A stretch of 64,000 nucleotides of DNA from Ustilaginoidea virens. Lineage: Eukaryota > Ascomycota > Sordariomycetes > Hypocreales > Clavicipitaceae. This document shows, piece after piece, positions 11,246 to 23,304 of the stretch (the stretch's first letter is position 1; every line of letters begins with the position of its first letter). Under the pieces are notes generated by a model. That model did no database searches. It had not been told where the DNA came from and worked only from the letters and a program-made list of their open reading frames with translations. The translations under genes were made by a program, and so were the position numbers. Where the stretch lies: NCBI RefSeq assembly GCF_000687475.1, contig NC_057322.1:806001-870000 (forward strand), given 5' to 3'.

Positions 11246-13641
11246 TCACATCGTCATGGCGACGCCCAGGACAGACTCCTCCGCCCGGGCGCGGACGTGG
11301 CTGGCATACATTTCCAGCCCGCGGGCCGCCACGTGGGCCACCGGCCACACCGCCGACTGGTCGAGCATCCACGCCGCAAGACGCAGAATCTTGGCCGCGT
11401 AGCCCTCGAACCCGTCCGGGCACAGCACAGACTCGCGTCCCTCCACGCAGCCGCCGCCGCCCCCGAAAGCCAGCCGCATGTTCATCTTCAGCTCCGCCAT
11501 GGATAGCATCTCCTTAATCTTGCCCAGCAGCTTGACGTCCTCTTCGTCGAGCAGAACGAGGGCGGGCACCTGGCCAAAGTCGATCGCGTCTTGTCCGATG
11601 ACGCCCAGGTACGGGCCCACCCGTTCTTGCAGGGCCGCGATCCATCCGGCGAGCACCTGGGCGCACTCGGCTGTGCAGAGAGCTGTTTGCATCGGCAGCT
11701 CGCGGCTGCTTCTGTCGGCAAATGTGACTCCCAGTCTGTCGCTCATCGAGAGAGAGTCCACCGCGTACAACGAGGCCATGCGGAGACACCTCTCCCCCGA
11801 GGGGACGGCTCGTCCCGTCCCGTTGGCCTCGTGCAACGACCCGAAAGCCTTGTCGACCGACATGCCGCCGCCGCCAAGGTAATCCTGCGCTGCCGCCGGC
11901 GAATCCATGAAACCCAGGTGTAGGGCCGAGTGCGACAAGGGATCCGGTCCCGTCTCGCCTTCTGACCACCCGTCCACCTCGTCTTGCCCTTGGCCGGCGC
12001 GCGACAGCTCCTCAATCAAGCCGTCCCAGTCGCGCTGCCACAGCTTCTCCTTTGCCGGCCCGAGGTCCACAAACAGCTTCACAAAGGCAAGGTCCAGCAG
12101 GGGGAGGGCGTCCGCCGGTAGCGGTCCCATACCAAACGGGTTTGGTCGTTCGACACTGTGCTGCGGATTGCTGGACCAGGCCACTTGCCAGGCTTTCAAC
12201 GCCGGTTCCACTCGCGTGAGCAGCTCCTCGGCTTCCGTGCGCGTCCAGGTCCTGTTTTGGTGCCGTTGTCGTGTCTCCCAAATGTAGTTGTGCAGGGCGT
12301 AGATCAGCACTAGACAACCAAACGCGCTTGGTTTGAGGTCTGTCACGGGCGATTCTGAAGCCTTTGCAGCATGCGAGGCGAATTTTTGCTGCTGCTGCTG
12401 TTGTTGAACATGACGATGATGACGATGCTTCTTTCGCCGCTCGTTTGCGCACAGCAACTCGTCCAGCGAGTCCGAGAAACTCGAGCAATTATGATGAGCT
12501 GCCTCGACCCCTCCCTTGGCGGCAAACGCGGCGCTGGTTTCTGCAGCAAAAAACTCTTCGTCGCACGGCAGGTCCGAGCAAATCTCCGAATTGGTCAGCG
12601 CCGGGCTGTGGTTGAAGCTGGCGACGGCCAAGCTGGACAAGACGAAGATGGCGTAGACGGTGCGTTTTCGCTCTTCGGCCGACTTCCACATGAGCCACTC
12701 CTTTTGCTCTTGCTCATCAGCTGGGCACGCTGCCCGGCCCGAGTCGCTGGACATTTCAACGTCGGCGGCATCAGCACCGGAAGCATCTTCCTGGCCCCGG
12801 CGGAGCAAACCTGCTGATTCTGCGAGACTAACGAGAGCCGTGCAGTGGGTCGACGCGATATCACTCGTCACCTTGTCGGAACAGGTGTGGCCGTAGATGA
12901 CGTTGAGAAGCATGGCTTGCACGAGCCATAGTGGCGTGCTGGGTCGAGTGAGGTTCTGCTGCTGCCCTGATGCCGAGTCCGACGGAATAGTGCTGCATCG
13001 CAAGTCAATCTTGCCAACATCGGATTTCCGCCTCTCTTCCAGGTAAAAAAAGACAATCTTCTTGGCCATTTCGAACAACTCCCTGGACTGAGCATGTTCC
13101 ATTTCATATGCGGCGCCAAAAGCGGCCATGGAAAGGAGTAGGCACCCGTTACCGTCTGCACCTTTCAGGCTGCCTGTTGTTTCTGGGGACACATCGAATG
13201 AGAGAGTAGGTAGATGCAGAAATGGGAGGTGAGGATGAAAGCATGTCAAATAGGCCGCGACATATCTCTGGAGATCCTGGGTACTGGGGACGGCGGGGGC
13301 TGGGTTTGAGCAAGCGTCGCCGCCCGACTGGACAGGAGACGCCTGCGATGAGCCTAATGAGGAAAAGGAGGAGGAAGTAGAAGAAGAAGAAGAAGAAGAA
13401 GAAGAAGACGATGATGAAGATGAAGATAATGAAGAAGAAGAAGAAGAAGAAGAAGCAGGAGCAGATGAAGAAGCAGATGAAGACGAGGACTGCTTACGGC
13501 TGCCAAAGGGCAGACAGAGGGAAAGTATGGTCACGATGGTGGTCCGGGTCTCATCTTTTATGGTTGTCACTGGTGAAGTAATGTGGTGATTTCCCCCGTT
13601 CAGGGCTGACGGGGTGTCCGGGTCGGCATAGAAGCAGAGCG

Positions 13642-13672
<31 letters not shown>

Positions 13673-15383
13673 TGCCGATGGGTTTTTCAAGCTTTGAGGA
13701 TTCAATCCAGATACAACGGACTTGCTCAACGGGCTCAGTGGGGTTGGAGGCGCGGAAAAGTACGGGTCATTGATCTTTTGAGTGGCTGGCTGAGGTGATA
13801 AAGGAGCTCCGCTAAGGAGATCTGGAAAGACTGAACCATTCAAATCCATCGCAAACGGGTTGGGCATCTGCGGAGGTCCCATGACAGAAGATTGCCACAT
13901 GGTGCTCGTCCCTGCTGGAGCAGGGTGGTTTGATCCATCCACCATCACATCGCTAATCCCACTCTGGCTCGTCGTGCTTATGGCCGACGGGCTCGACCCG
14001 TCAATCACGGTTTCGTTGGCGCCAAAGGACATGTGGTTCTCGAATCCCGTCACCCAGTCCAGGCCATCATCAAAATGCTGAGTGGCGGCAACGTCGTTCA
14101 AACTCTGCCCGAAAGGAGACGTTTGATCCAGCGCCATTGACTGCGGAGAATCGTTGTAGTGGAGGGCGTTGGGGTTGATTGTCGAGCCTTGGCCAAAGAG
14201 GAGACGCTCGAAATCGTATTCCAGGCCAAAGACGGCCATTGGTGGCGCGGTCCTCAAACCACCGCCGGCATCGAAATCGTGGCCGTCAATCGGGCAAGTT
14301 TCCAGCTTTGGCAGACCGTGGTGCAAACCTCTCTGGCCCAGCACGGCAGACATTCCGCCAAAGACATGATCCAGGCTGTGAGCCGGGAGGCCGGCCAAGC
14401 TCGGATGACGACTGTGAGCCATGCTCCGCGCCGTCGAAGCATTGGCCGAGGCGGCAAGCAGCTGCATAGCAGCGCCGTCAACGTGACTGATGGTGTTGGC
14501 CCTAGGTCTCATGGAGGCGTTTGCGGAACCGACGCCAGCAGCAGTCACGCCGGCCACGCTGTTTTTACGTCTGCTTTGGGCAGGCGTAACACCGCTGGCG
14601 GACTCGCGTCGATTGCGAGGGCGAGAAGACGGTGTGGAGGTTTGGTGAAGCTTTTGCTGGTGGCGAAGCAGCAGATCGCGACGGGCAAAGCATCGTGCAC
14701 ATTCGGGGCATTCGAAGGGCTTCTCCTTGGTGTGGGAGCGCTCGTGCCTTTTCAGGTGCTCAAGACGAGCAAAGGAGCGCTGGCAAGTTGCGCAAACGTG
14801 CGGACGGGGTTTGTCCGTCTTTGGCGGGGGGAAGTTGGACGGCGCTTTCGTGCTCACGGTGATTGAAGGAGCTATATAAGCAGCGATTGCAAGAGCGGTC
14901 AGCACGGAAAATAGCCCGAGGCCCAAGCAAGTGGGAACATATAGTGATTTTGCAGATGAAGACGCAAGACCACGGCAGCAAAAAAAGAAGCAAAATAGGG
15001 ATGAAAAGAGAGGAAAATATATTTATAAAAAATAAAATAAATAAAATAAAATAAAATAGAATAAAAAAGAGAGAGAGAAAGAAAGAGAGAATAGAGGAAA
15101 GAGAAGAAGAAAAAAATCCATGATGACAGGCCGAAAGCGGGACGCATGAGGGCGAGCGTGTTGCAAATCAAGCCCGCCGAAAAGAACACGAGGGGGTCGG
15201 TTGCGGACAAGGGCAGGGGCAGGCAGGGACGAGCCAAAAGCCGAGCTTAGGAAGACAAAGTGGGACTCGAGGAAGCTCACCAGACTCGTCAGCTTTAGGC
15301 GCCGCCGCCGCCGTCGCAGCTGGTGCGTTGCTGGTGCTCGTGGCAGCACTTGCTGCAGCGCTTGCCGCAGCGGTGTTGGACAT
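11246..15383 (-). CDS. C2H2 zinc-finger transcription factor with fungal-specific middle homology domain
   Basis: The best model has two exons: 15383-15281 (MSNTAAAS..., 34 codons plus one base) and 14871-11246, with a 409-nt intron (GTGAGC donor, TATATAG acceptor); product 1,242 aa. The join gives [16 protein letters not shown] in frame. Two fingers follow at about residues 61-81 (C-x2-C-x12-H-x3-H) and 89-110 (C-x2-C-x12-H-x4-H), linked by TKEKPFE, the paired arrangement of Adr1/AmdX-like regulators. A central Ala run and a long Ser run (encoded about 13373-13490) precede the fungal_trans-like region ([21 protein letters not shown]). A His/Gln patch lies near the start of the last third. 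Role: nuclear sequence-specific regulator, probably of metabolic genes; the target is unknown. The single-exon reading starting at 14926 would add a spurious hydrophobic N-terminus. Confidence 0.82.
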
Positions 15384-16735
15384 TGTTGCGGCGTCGCGAG
15401 AAAAAAAAAAAGCCTCGGCCTGTTTCCGACTGCGGTGGGACGGAATGGAAGGAGCCAGGGCTTGCTTGCGAGCGGACGGGCCGTGAGCAAGGCGACGAGG
15501 AATCCAACGACAACAGAGAAGGCGTCGGACGGGGATGGCTAATGGTCGACGATGCGCGGTCGCAGAGGGCAAGGGCTGTTGAACAGGTCGAGCCCGAGGA
15601 GAAGACTGGCAGGATCGCGCGCAAATGGTCCAGGCAGAGGGACGGACGGACTGACGCACCGAGACACACCACCAGCGCACGGCGGTTAGGGTCCAGGGGG
15701 CGGTGGTGCTGCTGGTGCTGCTGGTTGCTGGTGCTGGTGCTGGTGCTGCTGGAGCTGGTGCTGGTGCTGGGTGGCGGGGGCAGCAAGGAGGGAGGGGAGG
15801 GGAGGGAGGGGGAGGCGGGCCAAGAGCTGGTTTGTCGCGGCCAGGCGGGAGCGAGACTTGTCGACTTTGTTGGGTCCCAAAAAGGATGGAGGGGCTCTCA
15901 ACCTCAGGTTGAGAGGGCCGACAGAGAAAAGACGAGCTCAGAAGCCGACAAGAGCATGTCCATCCGATGCGCCGACAGCGACAGCGAGCTGAAGCATTAC
16001 CGACAAGGCGTTTGAGGGTCGGAGATGACGCTGACGCCGACGCCAGTCTCGGCAACCCAGGAACAATTGCTTACTTGGTGGGAGGAACGGGATTGGGAAG
16101 CAGGGAGGCCGAGAGAGGGAGCCGAGAGAGGGAGGAGAGGGAGGAGAGGGAGAAGAAGAGGATTTGGGCTTGGGCCTTGGCTCTGGCTCTGGCTCCATGA
16201 GACGAAGACGAGGTCGGCCGGGAGGGACCTGAACACACACGGCTGGGGCGGGCGAGACGCCCTACGGTGCGCAGCACGGTGCGCGCACACCCCTCCTGCC
16301 CTCCTGGCCCTCTGGCCCTCCTGCCCTCCTGCGACGAAAAAAAGTCTTGTCTGGTCGATACAATTGATGCAGGCTGGGCCAGGGTCCTGCCTCCGTGGCG
16401 CAGGACGGCCGGCCACTGGGGCGGCTGCAAGTTTCCCGTCGTCTCATTGACGAAGCTGGGTCTGGTTTGGGCATGTCACGTTCTATCTGAGGCAATTGCA
16501 GCGACAAGACCCGTGCAGTGCAGTGCAGGGCGGCAGCACGCGTCTTTGCGCTCATCCCAATCCCAGGGTGGTGGGAGTTTTCATGTTGCTTTGCACGGGA
16601 GCGGGATGGAGGTGGTTGATGCGACACTGCCTGTGGCCAACGGTCCCGGCACGTTTCGACTCTCGGGCAGTCGTCGTCGCAGGCCTCCAACAACTCTTTA
16701 ACGGAGCCGGGCAGGGGATGAAACAAAAGCCCTGC

Positions 16736-16775
16736 GTCTTGCGTCTTGCGTCTTGCGTCTTGCGTCTTGCGGCTT
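16736..16775. repeat. GCGTCTT heptamer array
   Basis: About five consecutive GCGTCTT units in the leader region upstream of the transcription factor. A related TGGCGTCT/TGGGTCT array occurs at about 28680-28722. Confidence 0.8.
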
Positions 16776-17060
16776 GACATTGCAACGGCGGCATTTTACC
16801 ATGGAAAGAACGTGGAAGAGCAATTGGAGCATCCGTCGGGCTCGCGGATGGGGCCAAGGTTGCAAAAGACGAGCGATACCGGCTCAAGGGCCCTCGCGAA
16901 AGCGACGCATCAGAAACGGCCTGGCAGCAAGGATGCACCAAGGGGCTGGGATTCATCAGCATTCCATGGGCGGGAAAGCAGTCAGCATGTTCGCGAACCC
17001 TCTTTCTCGTTGGTTGACCTGCATGACTCCAAATGATCAACCGCCTCGTTTCGTTTCTTG

Positions 17061-17100
17061 GTCCGTCGTCCGTCGTCCGTCGTCCGTCGTCCGTCGTCCG
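17061..17100. repeat. CCGTCGT tandem repeat
   Basis: Five to six CCGTCGT heptamers, non-coding. Confidence 0.8.
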
Positions 17101-20100
17101 CCGTCTTGCCGAGACCAGCTAGGCTTAGGTTCCTTAGCAGGGAGGTAGGTACCTTACCTCCTCCGTACCTTGGGTACTTTATGCAACGTGCCAATTTCCT
17201 TTCAACCCAGACCAGACCCATTGCGGGCGCCGCGACCCGCTCCCTCCACCTCCACCACCAAGTCCTGCAAGCCGTAGCTACCTAGGTAGGTACCTAGTTA
17301 GCAGCCTTAGCCCGAAGCAAACCACCTGCGAGCGACAGCGCAAACGAACTCGAGGCCGCTGTTGTGATTTGCACTCCCCCCTGCCCAAAGGATAACCATG
17401 CATGTTCGTCAACTTTGCGGATATATCTTACATGTCCCTACCTGTGTTGCGCAGCGTCTCTGCATTGCTGTCATTGGGTCTGGTTGAAGCACCAGCAAAA
17501 GTACCGACGTGCCGAGCGTAGCCAGTTTCCGTCGTCGCCTGAGCTGTTTGTTCGTTTGTTCCATGTCCTGTTCCTGTTCCCTCAGGCACTCTCCCCTCGA
17601 CCCGTTCGCTCCTTCCAGCTTTACTTGCCAACCAGACCCTCCCCTCCCTCTCACCTGAATCTTTCGCATCGACATGGTACTTTGGCCGCCGACGTTGGCA
17701 ACCTGGCACTCTGAAAGCAATCAATAGCTTTCTTTTCCCATCTTCCCCTCCCATTTTCCTTTTCCTTCGACTCCAGGGCGGACGTCCAGACTAGACACTC
17801 TGATGTGTGGGTCAGGGTCCCTCTTCTTCTGTCTTGTCTGCTAGTTTCCGCCGCTGGTCTCGGATTCGCCATGAGCTGTGATGAGCGGCGCCACGCAGGG
17901 CAGGGCCATGTGGCCGCAAATCGACGCAAATCGACGCAGCTCAAGCCCGGTGCAATGCCATTCATTGACGGTTAAAGTGGGCTATCCCACCAACATCTGC
18001 GCTGTGCCTGGCGAGATGCAACACGTACGATGATGCGATGCTGCTCGCTTCATGTCACTTGGGCAGCACCACGCCTTCGAATCCTTCAGCCGTTCGTCAC
18101 CGAGAGCACGTTGGACAATGGAACGAGCATACGGGTTGGTTGTGGCCGCGTTGCTGTCTGTCTGCCCTCGGCAGCCAAGCTGCGCGCGTTATGGCCCAAT
18201 CTCCCGCGAGCCCATCCAGGCACTTTCTCCCTCATGCTCACAGCCTGTTGAGCCTGGACAACCAGACCCAGACCCATACCCAGACCCAGACGCATCCATG
18301 CCGGGTTCTTTGGGTCACGACCAACCATACCATGGACGCGTTATGCAACCAACGGCGCGACAGGGGCCGTACTAGAACCTTGCCGCATGCATGGCAGCAT
18401 GGGATTCACGTACGTCAGTCTATCGCCTGAAGCCGCTCCAGGAAGCACACGGAAACGACCAATCTTGCCGGAACACACAAAACACGCAGACGTGGCCATG
18501 GCACTCCCTATTAGAACCCGGATTTCTTTCCGTGGTCAGCCGGGTGCCGTCCGAAATGACTACTCGGCACGGTAGTGCCCGTAGCAGGGCTTGGGAAAAA
18601 CGAAAGCTCATCAGATTCGCAGAAACGATGGCTCCAATTTTTCCTGGTACAGCTCCTCCGGCTGGGCGACATCTTGGTTTGTTCTCTTGATATATCGAAG
18701 CAAAAATCCGCCATGAGCCGGAAAAAGTCTACTCGGAGAGTGAATCCTCTGACAGGTACCAGAAACTGATCAATTCGAGTGATGTTTTGCGAGGCAAATC
18801 CAGCATCCCGCGTCATGGCGGCACCCAGGCACAGGGTGACATTGGAAGGGGTGTATCAAACCTGGAATTCAGAGAACAAATATCGTAGCCGATTGATTTT
18901 ATTCGTCGCTGGCGTCACACGTTGGTACACCAGACACGATTATGACAGCGGGATAAGGCGGCACGGCACGTCACAACCTCTGGGGACTTGGCCTCGTTGA
19001 ATGCAGGGCTATGGCAGTCGGAAAACTGTCAACTTTTTGTTTCAAAATCATTCCGGTGGGTGAACGGAGCACTAGGGCTGACACTTGTCAAACCTGTCGT
19101 GGCCAGCCAGCGCCTCAGACCGTCGGCTTCGCGGTCATGTCGTGACATCCAGTGACGGCGTTTGTGACGAATGCACCGCACCATTGACGACAACTGTTGT
19201 ACGGACAAAGAGATGTTCAGTTCGAGGCAGAATTCAGGAACCGAGCCCATGAGCAACCCGGCCCGGCGGGATCTTACTGCAATGCTCCGTTGGACGTTTT
19301 TGCCATTCACGCAGCCTTCTTTTATGTAGCAACGAGGCACCACCACCGTCAGCGACATGTGCCTGATGCCTGAAGACAGCATATGCTCTGGGAATCGATG
19401 AATCGGTTATTTCCTGCGCTAACTCTTTGCACAGGCCAGCACTTGGTAAGTACTTGGGTGAAAGAACCCTGGATCCCAAGAAGCCTTTGCTTTGGACCCC
19501 AGAGGCGCAGAGAACAGATTTACTTGGCAGTCGATCGATCCCTATGGAACTATGGGGGCTCCTGAGGATCCAACCCAGCATTGGAAGGTTGAGCCCGTCC
19601 GTCCGCTGACCGCCCCAACCCAACCCGCGTGGACCAAGTCATTTTTGGATTAGGTTTAGGTGCCTAGGGAATGGCCTAGCGCGGCTAGTCACAGTGCGGG
19701 CCATCCACCGGACGGATTATCACCGACTAGTGCTGCCGTGCTCCCTTTAGTCCATGGCAGCAGGCTTGCTGTTCCCGTCACCTTCCAGCCACATTGCCTC
19801 TTGTCGCTGTGGTTTCGAGCTTGGTCTGGCCTGCTGAGCCAAGTTTGTCCAGAAAGCACTTCGGCCAGCTAGATACCTGGTATCTACAGAGTAGTTTGCT
19901 CATTAGTGCTACCTGTTGGAAGCGGACTAAAGCGGAATATGGGTAAGAGGCCCATTGCTCCTTACATCATTACTTCGGAGTACATACTCGCGCAATCCAG
20001 AGGGCCAACAGGGCATGGCATTCGCCACGCGGCGACGGCCCCTTTGGGTTCGGAAGCAAAAGATTGCCGCTCCATGTGCATGAATCGTGCCCCTTTCGAC

Positions 20101-22537
20101 CCTTTACGCTCTAGCGCTGACGTTCAAATAGCAATAGTATTGGCATGAGACTGAAAAGCTGGTCGTGTCACTTGTCCGTGTCTGGAAATTGAATTGCCCC
20201 ATTGTGGTTTTCCCTCAAGAGAGTCAGCGGTACGACACAGCAAGTGCGCCGGGACTCGAAGCCGAATTCCGCGCCGACCACAAGAGCTGCGCCTAGAATT
20301 CATTCTAACCTCGTGCCGCTCCCAGATGCCTTGCGCATGGCGACGTTCTTGAATCTCAGGAGGGGTCCTCTGGGGTCTGCGTAGGATACCGATTCGAATC
20401 CCAGTGTAAGCCCCGCAAAGTCCGACCAGACGACAGCGAATCGCCTTGGCTGCCTCTAAGCCAAGGCGGCAGAAGCTTCCCAGTTCTGGTTTAGCCATCG
20501 CGCATGCAGATCTTTGCAGGTAGGTTGGCGATCCAGCGGCCTGCCTGGCCATGCCTAGATTGAATGCCCAAGGGGGCGGGTGAAGTCAAGAGCACTTAAA
20601 GGACGTAGCATCATCATGCATGCTCCTGTCGAAGAAAAGGTTCATCATCTTATTGACAGTTGAGCCGATACGCGGAGTACCGAGTAACGGAGTAGCCAAA
20701 ACTCGACCAGAGCTAGGGGCGGTGTTACAGTGCGACCCGCAGCGCCAGGATGCGGTTTGCAACCCTGGCATTACCTCGAATCCCACCGCGTCAGCACATT
20801 AATAATGGCAGGCTGAATCGAAACAAGAAAAATTCCCGAGCTGTTGTCGACCTGGATGGAAAAGAAGCATCGTCTTGTCTGGTGCTATTCGTGCTACTGT
20901 ACGAGTCCACGACCCGGCACCGTTCGTGGAGCCCATCTTGCAGTTGGGCCTGCCCTTGTCATTCGGTGCGAATCGGCGAGGGGATTGTTTCCCGTTCAGC
21001 CTCCTAAATCCCTTTATTACTCGCGCTCTTTGCCAAGGTTGGTCCGTCCGCAAGTGGATCGGTTCGACGATGGGGGACTGCATGCTAGCGTCGGCGTCGG
21101 GCTGGGCCTGGCCTGACGCACCTTATTCTGAGCCATACTATAATCGGGCCACGACGCCGCTCACCGCCAGAGCCTGATGAACCCTGGGCCAGAGGGCAGC
21201 CAATGGCAGAGCAACAAGCCCGAGGTTCAACGTGGATCCGAGTTATTTGCATTCCAGCCAGTGTGCGGACTCCCGGAGTAGACGGAAAGTTGTCGTCTTT
21301 GCCAACGGATGTCGAAAAGTAACCCGCTTCCAGCAGTTCCCATGAATCCATGCATGCAGAGACGCCGTCGGACAGGACGGGAAAGAGGGCAGTTCTAGGC
21401 CACTTGGGGCCTGGCCCCTGCCTGCTCGGTGTGTAACGTACCTAACCAGCCAGGGTGCTTGCTTGGACAAAGCCATGAAAGGGCTTCTATGTACTCCGTA
21501 CGGAGGCGAAACTGGCCGCGCCCTTTCGGTAACCATTCCAGGAAGAGCACGACATCGTTCAGGGTTGCGACGCGCTGCACGCAGGCCAGATAATGTCTGG
21601 TCGCTGTTCGCTGTCGTGCCATCATCGCCTGTTGCCACCGTCACGTTCTTGAAGGAAATCACTTGTCGTTAAACCTCCAGTTGGCGCGACTCATCCATGA
21701 AGCAAAGCAGCAATCCAGCCCCGAACCGGGACAAACAGCGCTTCTGAACGGGCGCGAGTACTGGCGCACTACCTACCTGCCTGGTCACGACCGGCTTGCT
21801 GCGTCGTAGCTGTTCATGGGGATGATGAATCCCGCCAGACAGGCTGACAGAGAGACAGAGAGCATCATGTGCCAAATTCAGGCGCTCCGGCAAGTGTTAA
21901 AAATCATGCTGATGATGCAAACGAACACTGCCGACATGGTCGGACCCACATTGTCAGACTGGCCCCCTTGCCTGCCAGACGACGACTTTTTTACCGTGGA
22001 ACGAGATGACGCCTTTTCTTGCGCTGTCCAAGGAAGGAGTCGATCAAGGGTCGTCGGGAGTCGGAATTCCTCAAAGTCGTTCAATCATCCAATCTATTTC
22101 AGCGGGCAGGCCCCATCCATGGCTGGCCGGCCACCGGGTCTTGCGCAGCCAAGTTGGCAAGGTCTGGGTTGAGTGGCACAGAACCGCTGATGTGATTGCC
22201 AACCGCGCCGAGGAGTGCCCCCAACAGTCAGCAAGGCAAGCCAATGTGCCGTGCTGTGCTGTGCTGTGCTGTGCTACTCTGCCACCTTGCCGCGCTTTCC
22301 CTCCCATGGGCAGGAGATGTGGACGCCGACATCTCTTGTGTCATATGAAGGCGACGTCTGACAGCGAAACGCGAGAGTGGGGCGACGACTTGCTGGCAGG
22401 CAGTGGCAGCGAGGGCCGTGTGTTGTCTCATTCGCTGGATAAGCGTTGGGTGCATGACGACGACGGTATGCAGGCTGGATTGAATCTGGCCCCGGTCCGG
22501 TCATTGCTAGTCTGTCTAGCAGCAGCAGCAGAGGGTA

Positions 22538-23304
22538 CAGGTCAACCGACCTGTGTTCCCCCCTTGTCATCCGACCCCCCCATAATAACTTAACTGACCT
22601 GACCATTGCTGTGGGCTATACTCTTAATATAATTGGTTTATTAGGGAATAGTAGGTCAGGTCACTTTATATAGAAAACTATATGGAGAAGTACTTTCTCT
22701 GATATTTTACTAGGTTCTTAGGTAGGGGTACCTACCTAGTAAAAGAAATTAAAGAAGTCACTTTCCTAAGAAAAATATAGGGAGAAGTACTTTCTCTGCT
22801 GTTTTATTAGGTTCTTACGTAAGGATACCTAGTAAGAATATTAAAGAAGTCACTTTCTATAGAAATATATATATAAAGGTACCTTTTTTTCTATCCCTAG
22901 TACCTAGATACTAGGTACCTAGGTACTTAGTAGAAATATCAGAAGTCACTTTATATAGAAAAATATATATAAAGGTACTTTTTCTACGTATAGTACCTAA
23001 GGACGTAGGTACCTACCTAATAAAAGAAAGGAAGTCACTTTCGATACAAAAGTCTATATAAAGGTACTTTATCTACTTTTAATATTAGGTTCTTAGGTAG
23101 GGATACCTAGTAAAAATATAAGGGAAGTCACTCACTATAGAAAAATATATATAAAGATACTTATAGTCTAGTGGCTACTATAGATTAAGGGATCTACTAC
23201 TATTTATTAGCGTATCTCTATATTAGGAAAGAGCATTGGTCAGGTCTGTTAAGTTATTATGGGGGGGTCGAATGACTAGGGGGGGGCACAGGTCGGTTGA
23301 TATG
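22538..23304. mobile_element. 767-bp MITE-like element: 73-bp inverted repeats enclosing about 93-bp internal tandem units
   Basis: The left terminus (22538-22610) matches the reverse complement of the right terminus (23232-23304) with about eight mismatches in 73 bp by eye; both carry CAACCGACCTGTG and CCCCCATAATAACTTAAC. TA flanks both ends (22536-22537, 23305-23306), as for Tc1/mariner-type insertion. The interior is strongly AT-rich, has no ORF, and consists of degenerate repeats starting with GTCACT. I see no transposase, so it is non-autonomous. Confidence 0.82.
22660..23165. repeat. six degenerate tandem units of about 93 bp inside the inverted-repeat element
   Basis: Units begin with GTCACT at 22660, 22757, 22849, 22945, 23034 and 23127 (spacings 97, 92, 96, 89, 93). 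Each continues with an ATATA-rich stretch, a GGTACTTT/AGTACTTT box and a variable TAGGTACCTA-rich half. The sixth unit is truncated. Confidence 0.85.

Larger units (their letters stand above)
15384..22537. other. gene-poor region, left part
   Basis: About 7 kb with no recognisable gene. The first 1.6 kb, CT-rich on the minus strand, is probably the promoter and leader of the transcription factor. Beyond it are many short overlapping ORFs on both strands with no motif. It contains GCGTCTT heptamers at about 16736-16775, a CCGTCGT run at about 17061-17100, TAGGTACC palindromes at 17143-17160 and 17281-17300, GTACGGAGTAC-type motifs near 20671 and 21490, and GTGCT pentamers at about 22252-22276. 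Confidence 0.5.

Noticed and set aside
14872..14926. Hydrophobic, signal-like N-terminus of the C2H2 transcription factor
   Set aside because: It is an artefact of reading through the proposed intron; the spliced model gives a polar Ala/Ser-rich N-terminus.
20385..20425. tRNA-like segment with a GATTCGAATCCC stretch
   Set aside because: The T-stem does not pair around the loop and no acceptor or anticodon arm could be built. A similar CTCGAATCCC at about 20772 fails likewise.
22660..23165. RIP-degraded protein-coding transposon as explanation of the AT-rich interior
   Set aside because: The interior is built of about 93-bp tandem units rather than a decayed ORF. RIP may still have acted, but no index could be computed here.
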